Of a stretch of 64,000 nucleotides of DNA, positions 8,731 through 17,507 are shown piece by piece (within the stretch, counting starts at the first letter, position 1; every line of letters begins with the position of its first letter). Under the pieces are notes generated by a model that was given only the letters and a program-made list of their open reading frames with translations, was not told the origin of the DNA and made no database searches. The position numbers and the translations under genes are program-made. This DNA is from Candidatus Thiodiazotropha sp. CDECU1. GTDB lineage: Bacteria > Pseudomonadota > Gammaproteobacteria > Chromatiales > Chromatiaceae. The stretch covers positions 2,170,001 through 2,234,000 of the forward strand of contig NZ_OY734020.1 of the NCBI RefSeq assembly GCF_963455295.1. The letters run 5' to 3'.

Positions 8731-8802
8731 TTTCGGGCCGAAGGAGGAGGGTGCCGATGCCTGGCATTCTCCTACCCCTACAAATTCATTGAGGATACAG
8801 AC

Positions 8803-9003
8803 ATGGCAACCTATAAAGCACTTTTTTTTGTATTACTATTTACAGCCGCCAGTGGTTGGGGTTTGGTCAAGCTAGGCGTTGGGGAGCACCATACTGACCC
8901 ACTTTGGGCGCTTGGAACATCCATCTGTTTTATTTTTATCCTGCTTTTCAATGTCTGGATGTTTTTTGCCATCGCGAAGGACGAACCCTTCCGTTGGGAG
9001 TAA
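8803..9003 (+). CDS. Small two-helix membrane protein
   Basis: 66 residues with a TTGAGGA ribosome-binding site. Two hydrophobic stretches (about residues 5-24 and 34-57) are separated by GVGEHHTDPLW, and the tail is short and charged (KDEPFRWE). I do not recognise the family. It lies 72 bases after the alkB-like gene and 103 before the second GST-like gene. A structural or assembly partner of the membrane oxygenase is a reasonable guess, but the sequence does not show it. Confidence 0.65.
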   Translation: MATYKALFFVLLFTAASGWGLVKLGVGEHHTDPLWALGTSICFIFILLFNVWMFFAIAKDEPFRWE

Positions 9004-9106
9004 CCACAACATACGCACATGCCTGTTGGAGATCCCATAATAAAAATGATTTCGTGGATCTCTACAGGCGGATGGGACGAAACAATCCCAAAGGAGGAAT
9101 AGATTT

Positions 9107-9817
9107 ATGAGACTCTTTAGCAAAAAAAAGCAAAATGAAACCACTGATATGCGTCTGCGGGGGTATCCTGCTGACCCAAACACCAACAAGTGTTTACTTA
9201 TGGCAGCAGAAAAGGATATTCGTCTTAACTGTGAATTATTGGATATCGAGGCTGGCGCCTGTGATGATCCAGAGTATCGTCGATTGTCTCCATTTGGCAA
9301 GGCGCCCTGTCTCAAGGAAGGTGGATATATAGTCAGTGGGATTCAAGCTATCTTGGCCTACATGGACGTTCGTGGTGAAGGAGGATCACTAAATCCGAAA
9401 AAAGCAGCAATTCTTGGTGAGCAGAATTACTGGGTGGATGTTGCAGAAAGATTCATTGATCCGAATGTAAGCGTCCTTACAGCCGGGTTAAAAAATACCC
9501 AAGAAGCAAAGGTTGAGATTGAGGTCGTGGCTGCAAAAGCAGAGATCGGACAGGTAATGGACACCCTAGATAACGTACTCTCGGACCGGCGTCGTTATAT
9601 TGTCGGTGATTACTCGTTTGCAGACATTCACTGGACAGCCGCGGTTCATCTGTGTGTTCTGGCGGATCACCAGGACTTGGTAAATGACCGGCCAAACATC
9701 AAGAGATGGTATGACCAGGTCAAGAGCCACACAAGCAAAGTCAGTAAAAAACAGACCTATACCAGTCTGGCTTCGCTGGAAGAGATCCGCGAAAAACGCC
9801 TCAAATCAGTGGCCTGA
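9107..9817 (+). CDS. Glutathione S-transferase-like protein, paralogue 2
   Basis: 236 residues with an excellent AGGAGG ribosome-binding site. The layout matches paralogue 1: PNTNKCLLMAAEKD near residue 23, SPFGKAPCL with the cis-Pro, SGIQAILAYM, then YIVGDYSFADIHW in the helical domain. A short Lys/Arg-rich leader (MRLFSKKKQNETTDMRL) precedes the fold. The protein should be cytoplasmic. It is probably co-transcribed with the alkB-like gene. Its function is inferred as glutathione-dependent processing of the oxygenase product; a structural or chaperone role cannot be ruled out because the usual catalytic residue is not evident. Confidence 0.78.
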   Translation: MRLFSKKKQNETTDMRLRGYPADPNTNKCLLMAAEKDIRLNCELLDIEAGACDDPEYRRLSPFGKAPCLKEGGYIVSGIQAILAYMDVRGEGGSLNPKKAAILGEQNYWVDVAERFIDPNVSVLTAGLKNTQEAKVEIEVVAAKAEIGQVMDTLDNVLSDRRRYIVGDYSFADIHWTAAVHLCVLADHQDLVNDRPNIKRWYDQVKSHTSKVSKKQTYTSLASLEEIREKRLKSVA

Positions 9818-9843
9818 TAGGTCCTTAATCAGGAGAAGATGAT

Positions 9844-10635
9844 ATGACAGATCTATTCGCATTTGGTAGCGCGACACAGAGTCTGGATGCAGAAGGTCGA
9901 TATGGCACCGCTGGTGACCTAAAAAAAACCCAGTATGTGATGCAATTGTTAGGCTTTCCTGGTGATGCAAATACCCTAAAAGCAGTCATCATTGCTGCTG
10001 AAAAGGGTATTGAAATCGAGTGCGGTATACTGGATATCACCCAGGGAGCAGACAAAACAGAGGACTATCTGAACATCTCAAGCCTGGGCATCACGCCTGC
10101 ACTAAAAGAGGCCCACTATCAGGTGGCTGGTGATCTGGGTATTCTTACTTTTATAGAAGGGCGAGGATTGGGCAATCGCCTTGCGCCCAGAAATGCAGCA
10201 GTGTTGGCAGAACAGAATTATTGGATAGATATAGCTCGTACCAATGTAGCACCACACGTGCAGACAATCATGGATGAATTGGTATTAAAGCCTATGAGTG
10301 ATAATTCAGCACAAGCGAACACCAACGCTGTTGATGTGGCACGCCAAGCCCTGATTTCACCACTGGATGCACTTGATACCCAGTTAGCCAACAAGGAATT
10401 TATTGTAGGTGACTACAGTTATGCCGATGTGCATTGGACTGCTTACTTACATCTTTTAATGGTAAGCGGAGAACAGTCGCTGATTGATCAACGCCATAGT
10501 CTTAGTCAATGGATGGACCGAATCAGACTCCATAAGAGCTTTTCTGGCCAGAATTTGGTTGCATACGATCTCATGCCCAGCCTGGATGACATCAAAGCTA
10601 AGAAGCTAAACAATGTTGTTATCACCGACTTTTAG
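9844..10635 (+). CDS. Glutathione S-transferase-like protein, paralogue 3
   Basis: 263 residues, the longest of the three GST-like proteins because of an N-terminal extension of about 30 residues before the thioredoxin-like fold. ANTLKAVIIAAEKG, SLGITPALKEA and FIVGDYSYADVHW match the other two paralogues. Here Pro-Cys after the cis-Pro position is Pro-Ala. The gap to paralogue 2 is 26 bases and contains AGGAG. Three divergent copies in one cluster suggest distinct steps or a hetero-oligomer rather than recent duplication. That is inference. Confidence 0.75.
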   Translation: MTDLFAFGSATQSLDAEGRYGTAGDLKKTQYVMQLLGFPGDANTLKAVIIAAEKGIEIECGILDITQGADKTEDYLNISSLGITPALKEAHYQVAGDLGILTFIEGRGLGNRLAPRNAAVLAEQNYWIDIARTNVAPHVQTIMDELVLKPMSDNSAQANTNAVDVARQALISPLDALDTQLANKEFIVGDYSYADVHWTAYLHLLMVSGEQSLIDQRHSLSQWMDRIRLHKSFSGQNLVAYDLMPSLDDIKAKKLNNVVITDF

Positions 10636-10657
10636 TGCTCTGCAAAAGGAGATCGAA

Positions 10658-10873
10658 ATGAATACAATTAACCAAGATCTCCTTAAAATCATGGGGGATA
10701 AAAATCTAAGCTGCACGGATGTTGCAAAAGTCCTTAATGTGCCACTTGAAACAGTCGAAAGCTGGACAATCTTATCTGAGAAGAACAAAACGCTTGTTCA
10801 GATACCAGAATTGGACCTGCGAATGTTACAATACAGTTTGATGACCGAGAATACACGGTATCATCTATTTTGA
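10658..10873 (+). CDS. Small helix-turn-helix-like protein
   Basis: 71 residues. The ATG at 10658 is chosen because AAAGGAGAT lies just upstream; a longer in-frame start at 10613 would overlap the GST-like gene. Residues 16-38 (LSCTDVAKVLNVPLETVESW) fit a helix-turn-helix. It is the last gene before a strong terminator and may be a local regulator. I do not recognise a named family. Confidence 0.6.
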   Translation: MNTINQDLLKIMGDKNLSCTDVAKVLNVPLETVESWTILSEKNKTLVQIPELDLRMLQYSLMTENTRYHLF

Positions 10874-10900
10874 TATTTCGTATTGTCCGATACCCCCCTT

Positions 10901-10925
10901 AGGCTGTTGTGAAACAGCCTTTTTT
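10901..10925 (+). terminator. Rho-independent terminator closing the oxidation cluster
   Basis: A perfect 8-bp stem AGGCTGTT/AACAGCCT with a GTGA loop is followed by TTTTT. It lies 28 bases after the last + strand gene and before the convergent SagB-type gene. The T-run is on the + strand only, so it should terminate the oxidation cluster. Confidence 0.88.
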
Positions 10926-10953
10926 ATTAGAGCAATCCATGATCGAGTTTCAC

Positions 10954-12501
10954 TCAATCACACAGATGTTTGTCAAGGTGTTCATAAGGCGGCAGCGTCT
11001 GTAAACGGGCATCGACACGTGGAAAACCGACAGTGAAGTGATACAGGCTTTGCCACTGCGTATCGGTTATGCCAAGCGTGAGATGCACGCTGTCATCAAA
11101 GAAGCAGCCGATTCCGGTGCCGCGCATGTCGATACGTTCCGCTTCCAGGTAGGCCGCCTGGCCAATCAATCCTGCTTCCCAGTGCAAGTGTCGATAGCTT
11201 GATACTCCTTGCGCCAGGGCTTGCTCGAATTCTGCCAGCATACAGAAGCTGAAGCTGCTGGCGGATGCGATCTCCTGGTGGCAGGAGAGAGTACGCGCCA
11301 CTTTACGCACGTCACCTTCAGCCAGGCAATAGAGTGGCAGGTCATCGGTTGTTATCGACGTCGGCTGCCAAACGAATCTTTCACTCATGGCCGATTGCAA
11401 TGGGGACAGGGCATCAGTGTGACGGGGTAATGCGTACACACCTGACGGCAGCCCTTCGACCCGATGGATGAATAGCACCAGGTGCAACCTTGGCGTACCA
11501 GGCCAAAAGTCCCAGGGCAGGGTGCCGGTTTGCGGCATCAACGCTTGCAGAAAACCTTGTAGCGATAACATCCCAAGGGTGCTTTGCTCACCAATGAACG
11601 ATTGAGCACTGCGGCGTTGCCGAATCAATTGCGTAAGATGGGTGGCACTTTCACCTGAAAGTTTCGATGGAGTGAGGGATACCGGGTAGTGCGGCGAATC
11701 TTCATGGCAGGCTTGGTGCGCCGTGTCGATTATCGGCCAGTTTAAACAGGGGTCCCCACCGAGGGTATCGGCCTTGCCCTGCCACTGATCACCTTCAGGC
11801 AGACTGGCAATCAGGTTTGAACCAACGGGATGAATCTGCATCAACAGATCCGCTTGTTCCTGTTCGGCGCCCTTGAAATCCCTTTCCCTCGACAGGCCTA
11901 GTAAGTCACCAATAGCGCTATCGCCAACCGACAACAAGCTGACCTGCCATCCCAGCAGTGCTGCAGCATATCGTACCGCCCCCAGGGCATGCCCGACATC
12001 CAGCTGTACATAGCGGTAGGCCCGTTCACCATATTTCCAGGCTTCACGCCAGGCGATACTAGTCAGGCCCAGCAGGCAATAGGTAAACGCTTCGCCACCG
12101 ACAAGGGCCGCTCGCTGTTCCAAAGCGTGTTCCCGCGGTGCGTAGTGGTAAATGCCGTCGTCCAGTCCGGTAACTTTGCTGCATACAACGTAGGCCTCGG
12201 TGGGATGGAGATTGCCGCTGGATGGATTGCAGCGTAAAGCCCAGCGGTCCGGTCCGAACATTTTCCAGGCAGAGAGCCCCATGGATAGTTCCAGAAGCTT
12301 GGCGATACCCACCTGGTCGAGTGTAGCAACACCGCCATTCGGGTCTGGATCAAGTGGCAGTGAAATCAGTGGAGCACCCGAGAACCTGCGAAACGGATTG
12401 GGTTGGTTATCCCAATCCAGGTACTCCGGACCACGTGCATAGGCGTCCAGGTGATGCTTGGTGCGTTGATGATAAGCACGAATGGTTTCTATCTTGCTCA
12501 T
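10954..12501 (-). CDS. SagB-type dehydrogenase (double nitroreductase-like)
   Basis: 515 residues from the ATG at 12501; a start at 12552 would add 17 residues without a visible ribosome-binding site. The protein has two nitroreductase-like halves, each with the SagB features: RFSGAPLISLP, RCNPSSGNLHPTEAYVV, GIYHYAPREHAL in the first half and RRSAQSFIGE, GVYALPRH, IGQAAYLEAERIDMRGTGIGCFFDD in the second. SagB/ThcOx enzymes use FMN to oxidise azolines in peptides, but many stand-alone relatives act on unknown small molecules. No SagC/D cyclodehydratase or precursor peptide is nearby. It is convergent with the oxidation cluster and the two need not be linked. Confidence 0.85.
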   Translation of the reverse strand: MSKIETIRAYHQRTKHHLDAYARGPEYLDWDNQPNPFRRFSGAPLISLPLDPDPNGGVATLDQVGIAKLLELSMGLSAWKMFGPDRWALRCNPSSGNLHPTEAYVVCSKVTGLDDGIYHYAPREHALEQRAALVGGEAFTYCLLGLTSIAWREAWKYGERAYRYVQLDVGHALGAVRYAAALLGWQVSLLSVGDSAIGDLLGLSRERDFKGAEQEQADLLMQIHPVGSNLIASLPEGDQWQGKADTLGGDPCLNWPIIDTAHQACHEDSPHYPVSLTPSKLSGESATHLTQLIRQRRSAQSFIGEQSTLGMLSLQGFLQALMPQTGTLPWDFWPGTPRLHLVLFIHRVEGLPSGVYALPRHTDALSPLQSAMSERFVWQPTSITTDDLPLYCLAEGDVRKVARTLSCHQEIASASSFSFCMLAEFEQALAQGVSSYRHLHWEAGLIGQAAYLEAERIDMRGTGIGCFFDDSVHLTLGITDTQWQSLYHFTVGFPRVDARLQTLPPYEHLDKHLCD

Positions 12502-13688
12502 GTCAATTCGAAATACATACCAGGTGTGAAGTGAGAATAGGTGCATTCGCATGAAAACAGTTCTGATGCGTCTGAGAAACGCTCAGCGGCGTAATCCTAC
12601 TTGAAATGCACTGAATACTTGTGCAGGAACTTCTCTAGATTTCACATAGCGCAACGCTATTATTTCGATCCTGGTTTGATTCTCATCATGAATGAATCTG
12701 GGAACCAGGCCATAACAATGCCAGCATTAAAGAACAAAGGGAAGGAATCTGGCATGATTCTCTACAAAGAATGTAGTACGAGGCGGTAATGCCGAATGAA
12801 TTGCGTGAGAAGCGACGGATACGAAAACATTTTCCACAAAAAAGAAACTTGAGTTCAAGATTTGTTGAAAGATGAACAATCTCGAGGAGTAGGATAGGTT
12901 TACCATGCTGGATTAAAAAATATTCATATAAATAAGATGGTTAAGTATTATTCTTAAAGTTACTTATTTGATTAAAGTATAAAATATTAAAAGATGCATA
13001 ATGTATATTATGTTAAATGATGGATATGCCAGTCATCTTAAAACATGTTGCCAAATTAACGAAACAGGACAGACATGGTTCACCTACCCTCGACCTGCCA
13101 ACGATAGGAAGTGATTGCTGCCCTTCTACCAATCGTTCCTATTCTTCCTCGTGTGGCACTATTCCCGAAACCTGCAGTGTTAAATAGTGCTTCAAGATTG
13201 CTCACCGGAGCGCGAAGTCGGTAAGCTCTTCTGTGCAAGATAGTTGGATGCCAGTCTATTGAGGTTAATAACCTTTGCCCTCGTCTGAAGAGGATCCAAC
13301 AACGCCGTTTTGACGGATCTTGTGTCTGCTTCAACATCGAGTGAAGGTTTTGGATTTTGTTCTCCACAATTCAAAAACCCTTCCGAAGCGAGTAGCCATA
13401 ACCTGTTAACTGAACAGGTTGGCTCTGACTTTTGCGAAAATTCAAGTTGTATATCGGCAGCTTCTCCTATAACTCGAAGTAAACGCATTACACTCCACCA
13501 GTCGTTGTTAAACTCTTGGTCATGAGCACTATCGGCTGCACGCAACGTGAAATCCGCCACCCAATACCAACACGAGCGTTCTGGATTTCACGTAGGAGCA
13601 CGTCATGGTATCCGGGAAATGGCAAAAATAGTATTCAGGAACTATTGTGAGTTTGGTGTACAATGCTGAATAGGTTGTCTGAATATTC
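12502..13688. other. Long intergenic region with an A+T-rich island
   Basis: I see no convincing gene in this 1.2 kb. Positions 12900-13020 are extremely A+T-rich. A - strand frame at 13192-13560 is open for 122 codons but shows no motif, and overlapping frames are equally open. The stretch may be decayed mobile DNA or a promoter region for the amidohydrolase gene. Confidence 0.4.
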
Positions 13689-14600
13689 ATGACCAGACTC
13701 ACAGAAATAATATGGCTCACTGCCCTGCTTTCACTCCTCGCGATTTCTTCACCCTGTATCAGCGATGAAGGACCGGCAAAACTGGCTGATACTCATCTGC
13801 ACTGGAAGTGGAATCAGAAAGAGGTCACGGAACCGGAACAGGCCATCAACATCTTGCGTGATAACAATGTCACGTTAGCGGTTGTTACCGGCACTCCCCC
13901 GGAACTGGCGCTCGAACTGCAGCGGTTGGCGCCTGAGATAGTAATACCTATTTATGGGGTCTATCAGAACGGTATCGACTGGTCGAATTGGTATTTCGAT
14001 AACGAATTGGTTGGGCGTGTCCGACTGGCATTGGAATCGGGTCACTACCGGGGTATTGGTGAACTTCATATGATCAGCGGTTTTGTCACTGATTGGAAGA
14101 ACCCGAATATCTCCGGCCTGTTTGAACTCGCGGCGGAGTTTGATGTGCCCGTACTCGTGCATACGGAATTTTCCAGGGCCGATTATCTCATTGGATTCTG
14201 CAGTGCACATCCGAAAACCCGCTTCCTGTGGGCCCATGCCGGATCGATTCTGCCGCCAGGTGAGGTGGCGCGCGCATTGAAACATTGCCCAAACCTGAGT
14301 GTGGAGCTGTCAGCTCGCGATCCATGGCGGCATGTGGGAAGACGTATCGCCGATGAGACGGGTTTATTGAAAGCTGAATGGCGGGATTTCGTGATCGCTT
14401 ACGCGGATCGATTCATGATCGGATCTGACCCGGTTTGGCCGGTGGAACGACTCAATCCCTGGGACGAGCCTGATACGGGTTGGCAGCAGCTCTCGCGTTT
14501 CCTCGACTTTCATCGTGAGTGGTTACAGCAGCTACCTGCCGAAGTTGCCCAAAAGGTCCGTTACAAAAATGCAGTGGATTATTTTAAGTGGAAACAGTAG
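13689..14600 (+). CDS. Exported metal-dependent amidohydrolase (Amidohydro_2 type)
   Basis: 303 residues with an N-terminal signal peptide (hydrophobic residues about 7-23, then SDEG). Metal-site motifs of the amidohydrolase superfamily are present: ADTHLHW (His-x-His), the VLVHTEFS His, the FLWAHAGS His and IGSDPVW with the terminal Asp. The family hydrolyses or decarboxylates small cyclic or amide substrates using Zn or a similar metal in a TIM barrel. The signal peptide points to a periplasmic site, which is uncommon for the family but known for lineages annotated as TIM-barrel hydrolases. The substrate is unknown. It stands alone on the + strand. Confidence 0.82.
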   Translation: MTRLTEIIWLTALLSLLAISSPCISDEGPAKLADTHLHWKWNQKEVTEPEQAINILRDNNVTLAVVTGTPPELALELQRLAPEIVIPIYGVYQNGIDWSNWYFDNELVGRVRLALESGHYRGIGELHMISGFVTDWKNPNISGLFELAAEFDVPVLVHTEFSRADYLIGFCSAHPKTRFLWAHAGSILPPGEVARALKHCPNLSVELSARDPWRHVGRRIADETGLLKAEWRDFVIAYADRFMIGSDPVWPVERLNPWDEPDTGWQQLSRFLDFHREWLQQLPAEVAQKVRYKNAVDYFKWKQ

Positions 14601-14629
14601 GTCCTGTGCCACACAAGCAATCCGGGAAT

Positions 14630-14801
14630 GGTTACAGAGGTGGCATTATCAGCACGCACCTCGTCGATTACCCCCCCCCTCGACTTCACGGATCGCCTCT
14701 TCCATTACGAGATCCGGCGCTGCGTTTTCAACGGCATCAAGGAGTGCATTCACGTTTCCGCTTGTAATGCGCCCGACCTGGTTGGTGATCGATTCCTTCA
14801 T
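14630..14801 (-). pseudogene. 5' remnant of a PspA/IM30-family gene with a (G)9 frameshift
   Basis: From the ATG at 14801 the - strand encodes MKESITNQVGRITSGNVNAL, then LLDAVENAAPDLVMEEAIREVE. This is the N-terminus of one branch of PspA/IM30 membrane-stress proteins as I remember them. After Glu41 a run of nine G (C at 14671-14679 on the + strand) throws the frame off to a stop. Moving one frame restores VIDEVRAD, the expected continuation, but homology is then lost. The gene is therefore both frameshifted and truncated. The nine-base run could also be a sequencing artefact, but the missing 3' part could not. Confidence 0.6.
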
Positions 14802-15472
14802 AACATCTTCTTCTCTAAATGCTCGTGGCTCTGTTTTGGTTTACATGATTCGCGATATCCAGGACATGTTGTACGTTTGCGAAATTCAGATTGGGTTGAT
14901 AGCAGGGGCCACGTGGCGTAACCTCCATTTGCCATCTATTTGTTTACAAAACATGTAACTTGACAGTGTCGGCATGGAGACACGCGCTGCGGTATCGTCC
15001 GCGAGTTTCTGCCATAAATCGATCTACAAGCTCACATTGAGCGCTAATGCGTAGCCATCATCGCTGTCTTCCATCCGCTCGCCGGTCAACCAGCCTCAAT
15101 GCTCGGCTGGCGGGTGGCCTGTTCCTGCCGGCGCTGTGCCTGTCGAATGCGCAGTGACAACAAAGTCTTTTGCGGGCTTGGATTGGCCTGCAAGGTTTCC
15201 GATAAAAGGCCGTCCGGCCGCTCAGATTGGATCAAGTCATTGATATAGGTGTTCTTCTGATCCGATTTGCTCGGCTTCCAGGCAGTAACCGCAGCAACAT
15301 CCTGGGATGCCTGCTCAGCAAAATCAGTTCGATTCGATACGGTGCTACACAACGCCGACGCGATAACCTGGCCCATGTGCTTTATTGTGTTGCCCTTCCA
15401 TGCCGACACTTTTGCTGGGGTGTTAAGAAACGGTTAACAGGAGAAGAATAGTTTGCTTGAAGTATGCTCACC
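14802..15472. other. Intergenic region between the PspA remnant and the sigma factor gene
   Basis: There is no strong gene. The only candidate is the short - strand frame listed separately at 15086-15376. No clear terminator for the flagellar operon was identified. Confidence 0.4.
15086..15376 (-). CDS. Hypothetical protein downstream of the flagellar sigma factor
   Basis: 96 residues from an ATG at 15376 (a GTG at 15409 is an alternative). The composition is polar and helical, with a Gln/Arg-rich tail (SLRIRQAQRRQEQATRQPS). It is the first frame after the sigma factor gene in the same direction, 96 bases away. It does not look like FlgM. It may not be a real gene. Confidence 0.3.
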   Translation of the reverse strand: MGQVIASALCSTVSNRTDFAEQASQDVAAVTAWKPSKSDQKNTYINDLIQSERPDGLLSETLQANPSPQKTLLSLRIRQAQRRQEQATRQPSIEAG

Positions 15473-16189
15473 TTAATACCGCTTGTCCAAACTCGATCCC
15501 ATATCAAAGTCGAAGCGGATTCGTTGCAACGCTTGCTTATGTAATTGAGATACCCGACCTTTTGATATGTCTAAAAATTTAGCTAGATCTTCAAATATTA
15601 TCCCATGAAAGTAATGGCTGCGGATGATTAGCCGTTCACGTTCGGGCAAGCGATCTACAAGTGCGCTCAAGTGCGTTGAGAGTGCTTTTTCCACCTCACC
15701 ATTGAACAGTTCATCTGCCTCCGGCTCTTCATTTAACAGGATGCCTGCATCTTCCAACATGAAGCTCAATGCCAGTTCGATTGTTATACCAACCATTTCA
15801 GTAAATGGATCTTGGTCGGACTGATTTCGCGCATTGGTGATCGATTCTATCCTGGTACGCTGGTATCTTCGCAGGAAAGCGGCTTGTTCTCGCTGTTCAG
15901 TGGCTTTTTCCAAGCCATTCAAAACTGCCCCTTTGATTCGATAGTTGGCATATGTGGAAAATGATGCGCCCCTGCCAGGATCGTATCGCTGTGCCGCCTC
16001 GAGCAGTCCGAGCATGGCGTATTGTAAGTAGTCCTTATACTCTACAGTGTCATCAGGTCGGATTCGATAATAATGATTGGCAATCACCTTGGCCAGATAA
16101 GTATAGTGTTCGATAAGTGTCAGTCGGGCAGTACTGTCACTGTCCTGACCTGCAGCCAGCCAAAGTTCGTGTTCCTGCTCCTTGTCCAT
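15473..16189 (-). CDS. fliA: FliA-like flagellar sigma factor (sigma-28 type)
   Basis: 238 residues from the ATG at 16189, which gives the usual FliA length; a TTG at 16240 would overlap fliP. Sigma region 2 (DYLQYAMLGLLEAAQRYDPGRGASFSTYANYRIKGA) and region 4 (LPERERLIIRSHYFHGIIFEDLAKFLDISKGRVSQLHKQALQRIR) are clear. FliA proteins direct transcription of late flagellar genes. The typical late targets (flagellin, stators, chemotaxis) are absent here, so its targets must lie elsewhere or differ. It is the last gene of the flagellar run, 43 bases after fliP. Confidence 0.88.
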   Translation of the reverse strand: MDKEQEHELWLAAGQDSDSTARLTLIEHYTYLAKVIANHYYRIRPDDTVEYKDYLQYAMLGLLEAAQRYDPGRGASFSTYANYRIKGAVLNGLEKATEQREQAAFLRRYQRTRIESITNARNQSDQDPFTEMVGITIELALSFMLEDAGILLNEEPEADELFNGEVEKALSTHLSALVDRLPERERLIIRSHYFHGIIFEDLAKFLDISKGRVSQLHKQALQRIRFDFDMGSSLDKRY

Positions 16190-16232
16190 TACCGAACATT
16201 TCCCATTCGCGCTGCAGTAATATTGGCCAGCT

Positions 16233-17018
16233 TTAGACAAAACTACCCAGAAGGGAGTGGACTACCAGATTCCATCCATCGATCAATACAAACATCAGAA
16301 TCTTGATCGGTAGCGATATCATCATCGGCGGCACCATCAGCATTCCCATCGACATCAGTATACTGGCAACGACGATATCGATGAGTACGAATGGTAAAAA
16401 AATTATAAAACCTATTTGAAATGCCGCCTTGAGCTCACTTAGCATGAAGGCGGGAATAACCTGCAGATTAGAAACATCGTCGATGGTTTGAGGCATTTGT
16501 CCGCCAGAGACTTCCACCATCAATGCCAAATCTTGTTCGCGGGTTTGGCGTATCATGAAGTCCCTGAGTGGCGCCATGCCCGTCTGGAACGCTTCCTTGC
16601 TGTTTATCTGGCCATTGCCGTAGGGCTGAACGGCGTTTTCATCGATTAAATTCAGTGTTGGTAACATGTTAAACAAGGTAAGAAACAATGCCAGGCTGAT
16701 CAATACTGTATTGGGGGGGGTTTGCTGCATTCCAAAGGCGTGACGCAATATGGCGAGGACGACTATGATGCGGGTAAATGAGGTCATCACGATCATTATC
16801 GCCGGGGCCAGACTCAGTACAGTCAGACCAAGCACGATCTTGATCGCAGTTGCGACCTCCCCCTCCTCTCCCTCTGCCTCATTCAACTCGATACCGATAC
16901 CGGGCAACTCTATATCTGCCGCCGATATGGAGGACGGAACCGTGGTAACAATCAATCCAAATAAAAGCAGGAGGAATGCAAGTGGGCTCAGTCTATGATG
17001 TTTATCAATTATCTTCAT
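16233..17018 (-). CDS. fliP: Flagellar export-gate protein FliP
   Basis: 261 residues from the ATG at 17018, overlapping the end of fliO by 14 bases; a longer start at 17066 adds an unlikely leader. A signal-like N-terminal helix, then SFTRIIVVLAILRHAFGMQQTPPN, MAPLRDFMIRQTRE and FQIGFIIFLPFVLIDIVVASIL are diagnostic. FliP forms the core of the export gate with FliQ and FliR. The Pro-Pro codons lie in a run of eight C on the coding strand (G at 16713-16720), a length at which slippage is possible. Confidence 0.97.
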   Translation of the reverse strand: MKIIDKHHRLSPLAFLLLLFGLIVTTVPSSISAADIELPGIGIELNEAEGEEGEVATAIKIVLGLTVLSLAPAIMIVMTSFTRIIVVLAILRHAFGMQQTPPNTVLISLALFLTLFNMLPTLNLIDENAVQPYGNGQINSKEAFQTGMAPLRDFMIRQTREQDLALMVEVSGGQMPQTIDDVSNLQVIPAFMLSELKAAFQIGFIIFLPFVLIDIVVASILMSMGMLMVPPMMISLPIKILMFVLIDGWNLVVHSLLGSFV

Positions 17019-17457
17019 CAATAACTTCTTGCCTGGTTGCGTAGGCCTTGTTGGGATCGAGTTCAATCAACTGTTCACCGCTTTGGGCGAGGACTATTGT
17101 CCTGTCGTCTACACGTACCCTGAACAGCATGAGCCGGGTTGACAGGCGCTTTACCTCGAGCAGCTGCATATGCTGGTCGCTGGTGCCAATCGGGGTTCGC
17201 GCGAATATATACCTTTTAATGAGATAGACTACTGCAATAGCCAAAATCAAGCCGATAACGATGGCCACTGAGACACGCAACAGAGTTCCCTGAGGGATAA
17301 CACTGTCTTTCCGTAGCGGTAAGCCCTGGGTTGGTTCCGTAGTCGATGATTCCGTAGCAGCCGGAGATGGAAGATCCGAGTCCTCTGCTTGCACAGCTGT
17401 TGTGCACAACAATAAAACTCCAATACTGAGCACGATCAACACCAGGCTAAATCGCAT
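17005..17457 (-). CDS. fliO: Flagellar biosynthesis protein FliO
   Basis: 150 residues with an N-terminal signal or anchor (about residues 4-22), a membrane segment (about 50-71, LLRVSVAIVIGLILAIAVVYLI) and a cytoplasmic FliO domain (QHMQLLEVKRLSTRLMLFRVRVDDRTIVLAQSGEQLIELD). FliO helps assemble the FliP ring. Its place between fliN and fliP is the standard order. Confidence 0.88.
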   Translation of the reverse strand: MRFSLVLIVLSIGVLLLCTTAVQAEDSDLPSPAATESSTTEPTQGLPLRKDSVIPQGTLLRVSVAIVIGLILAIAVVYLIKRYIFARTPIGTSDQHMQLLEVKRLSTRLMLFRVRVDDRTIVLAQSGEQLIELDPNKAYATRQEVIDEDN

Positions 17458-17507
17458 CGCTCATACCTGATTGTTTGAGATTAATAGGAATTCGTACTGT
17501 CAACGAA

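Noticed and set aside
13192-13560. 122-codon - strand frame in the intergenic region
   Set aside because: No recognisable motif, no good ribosome-binding site, and overlapping frames on the other strand are equally open.
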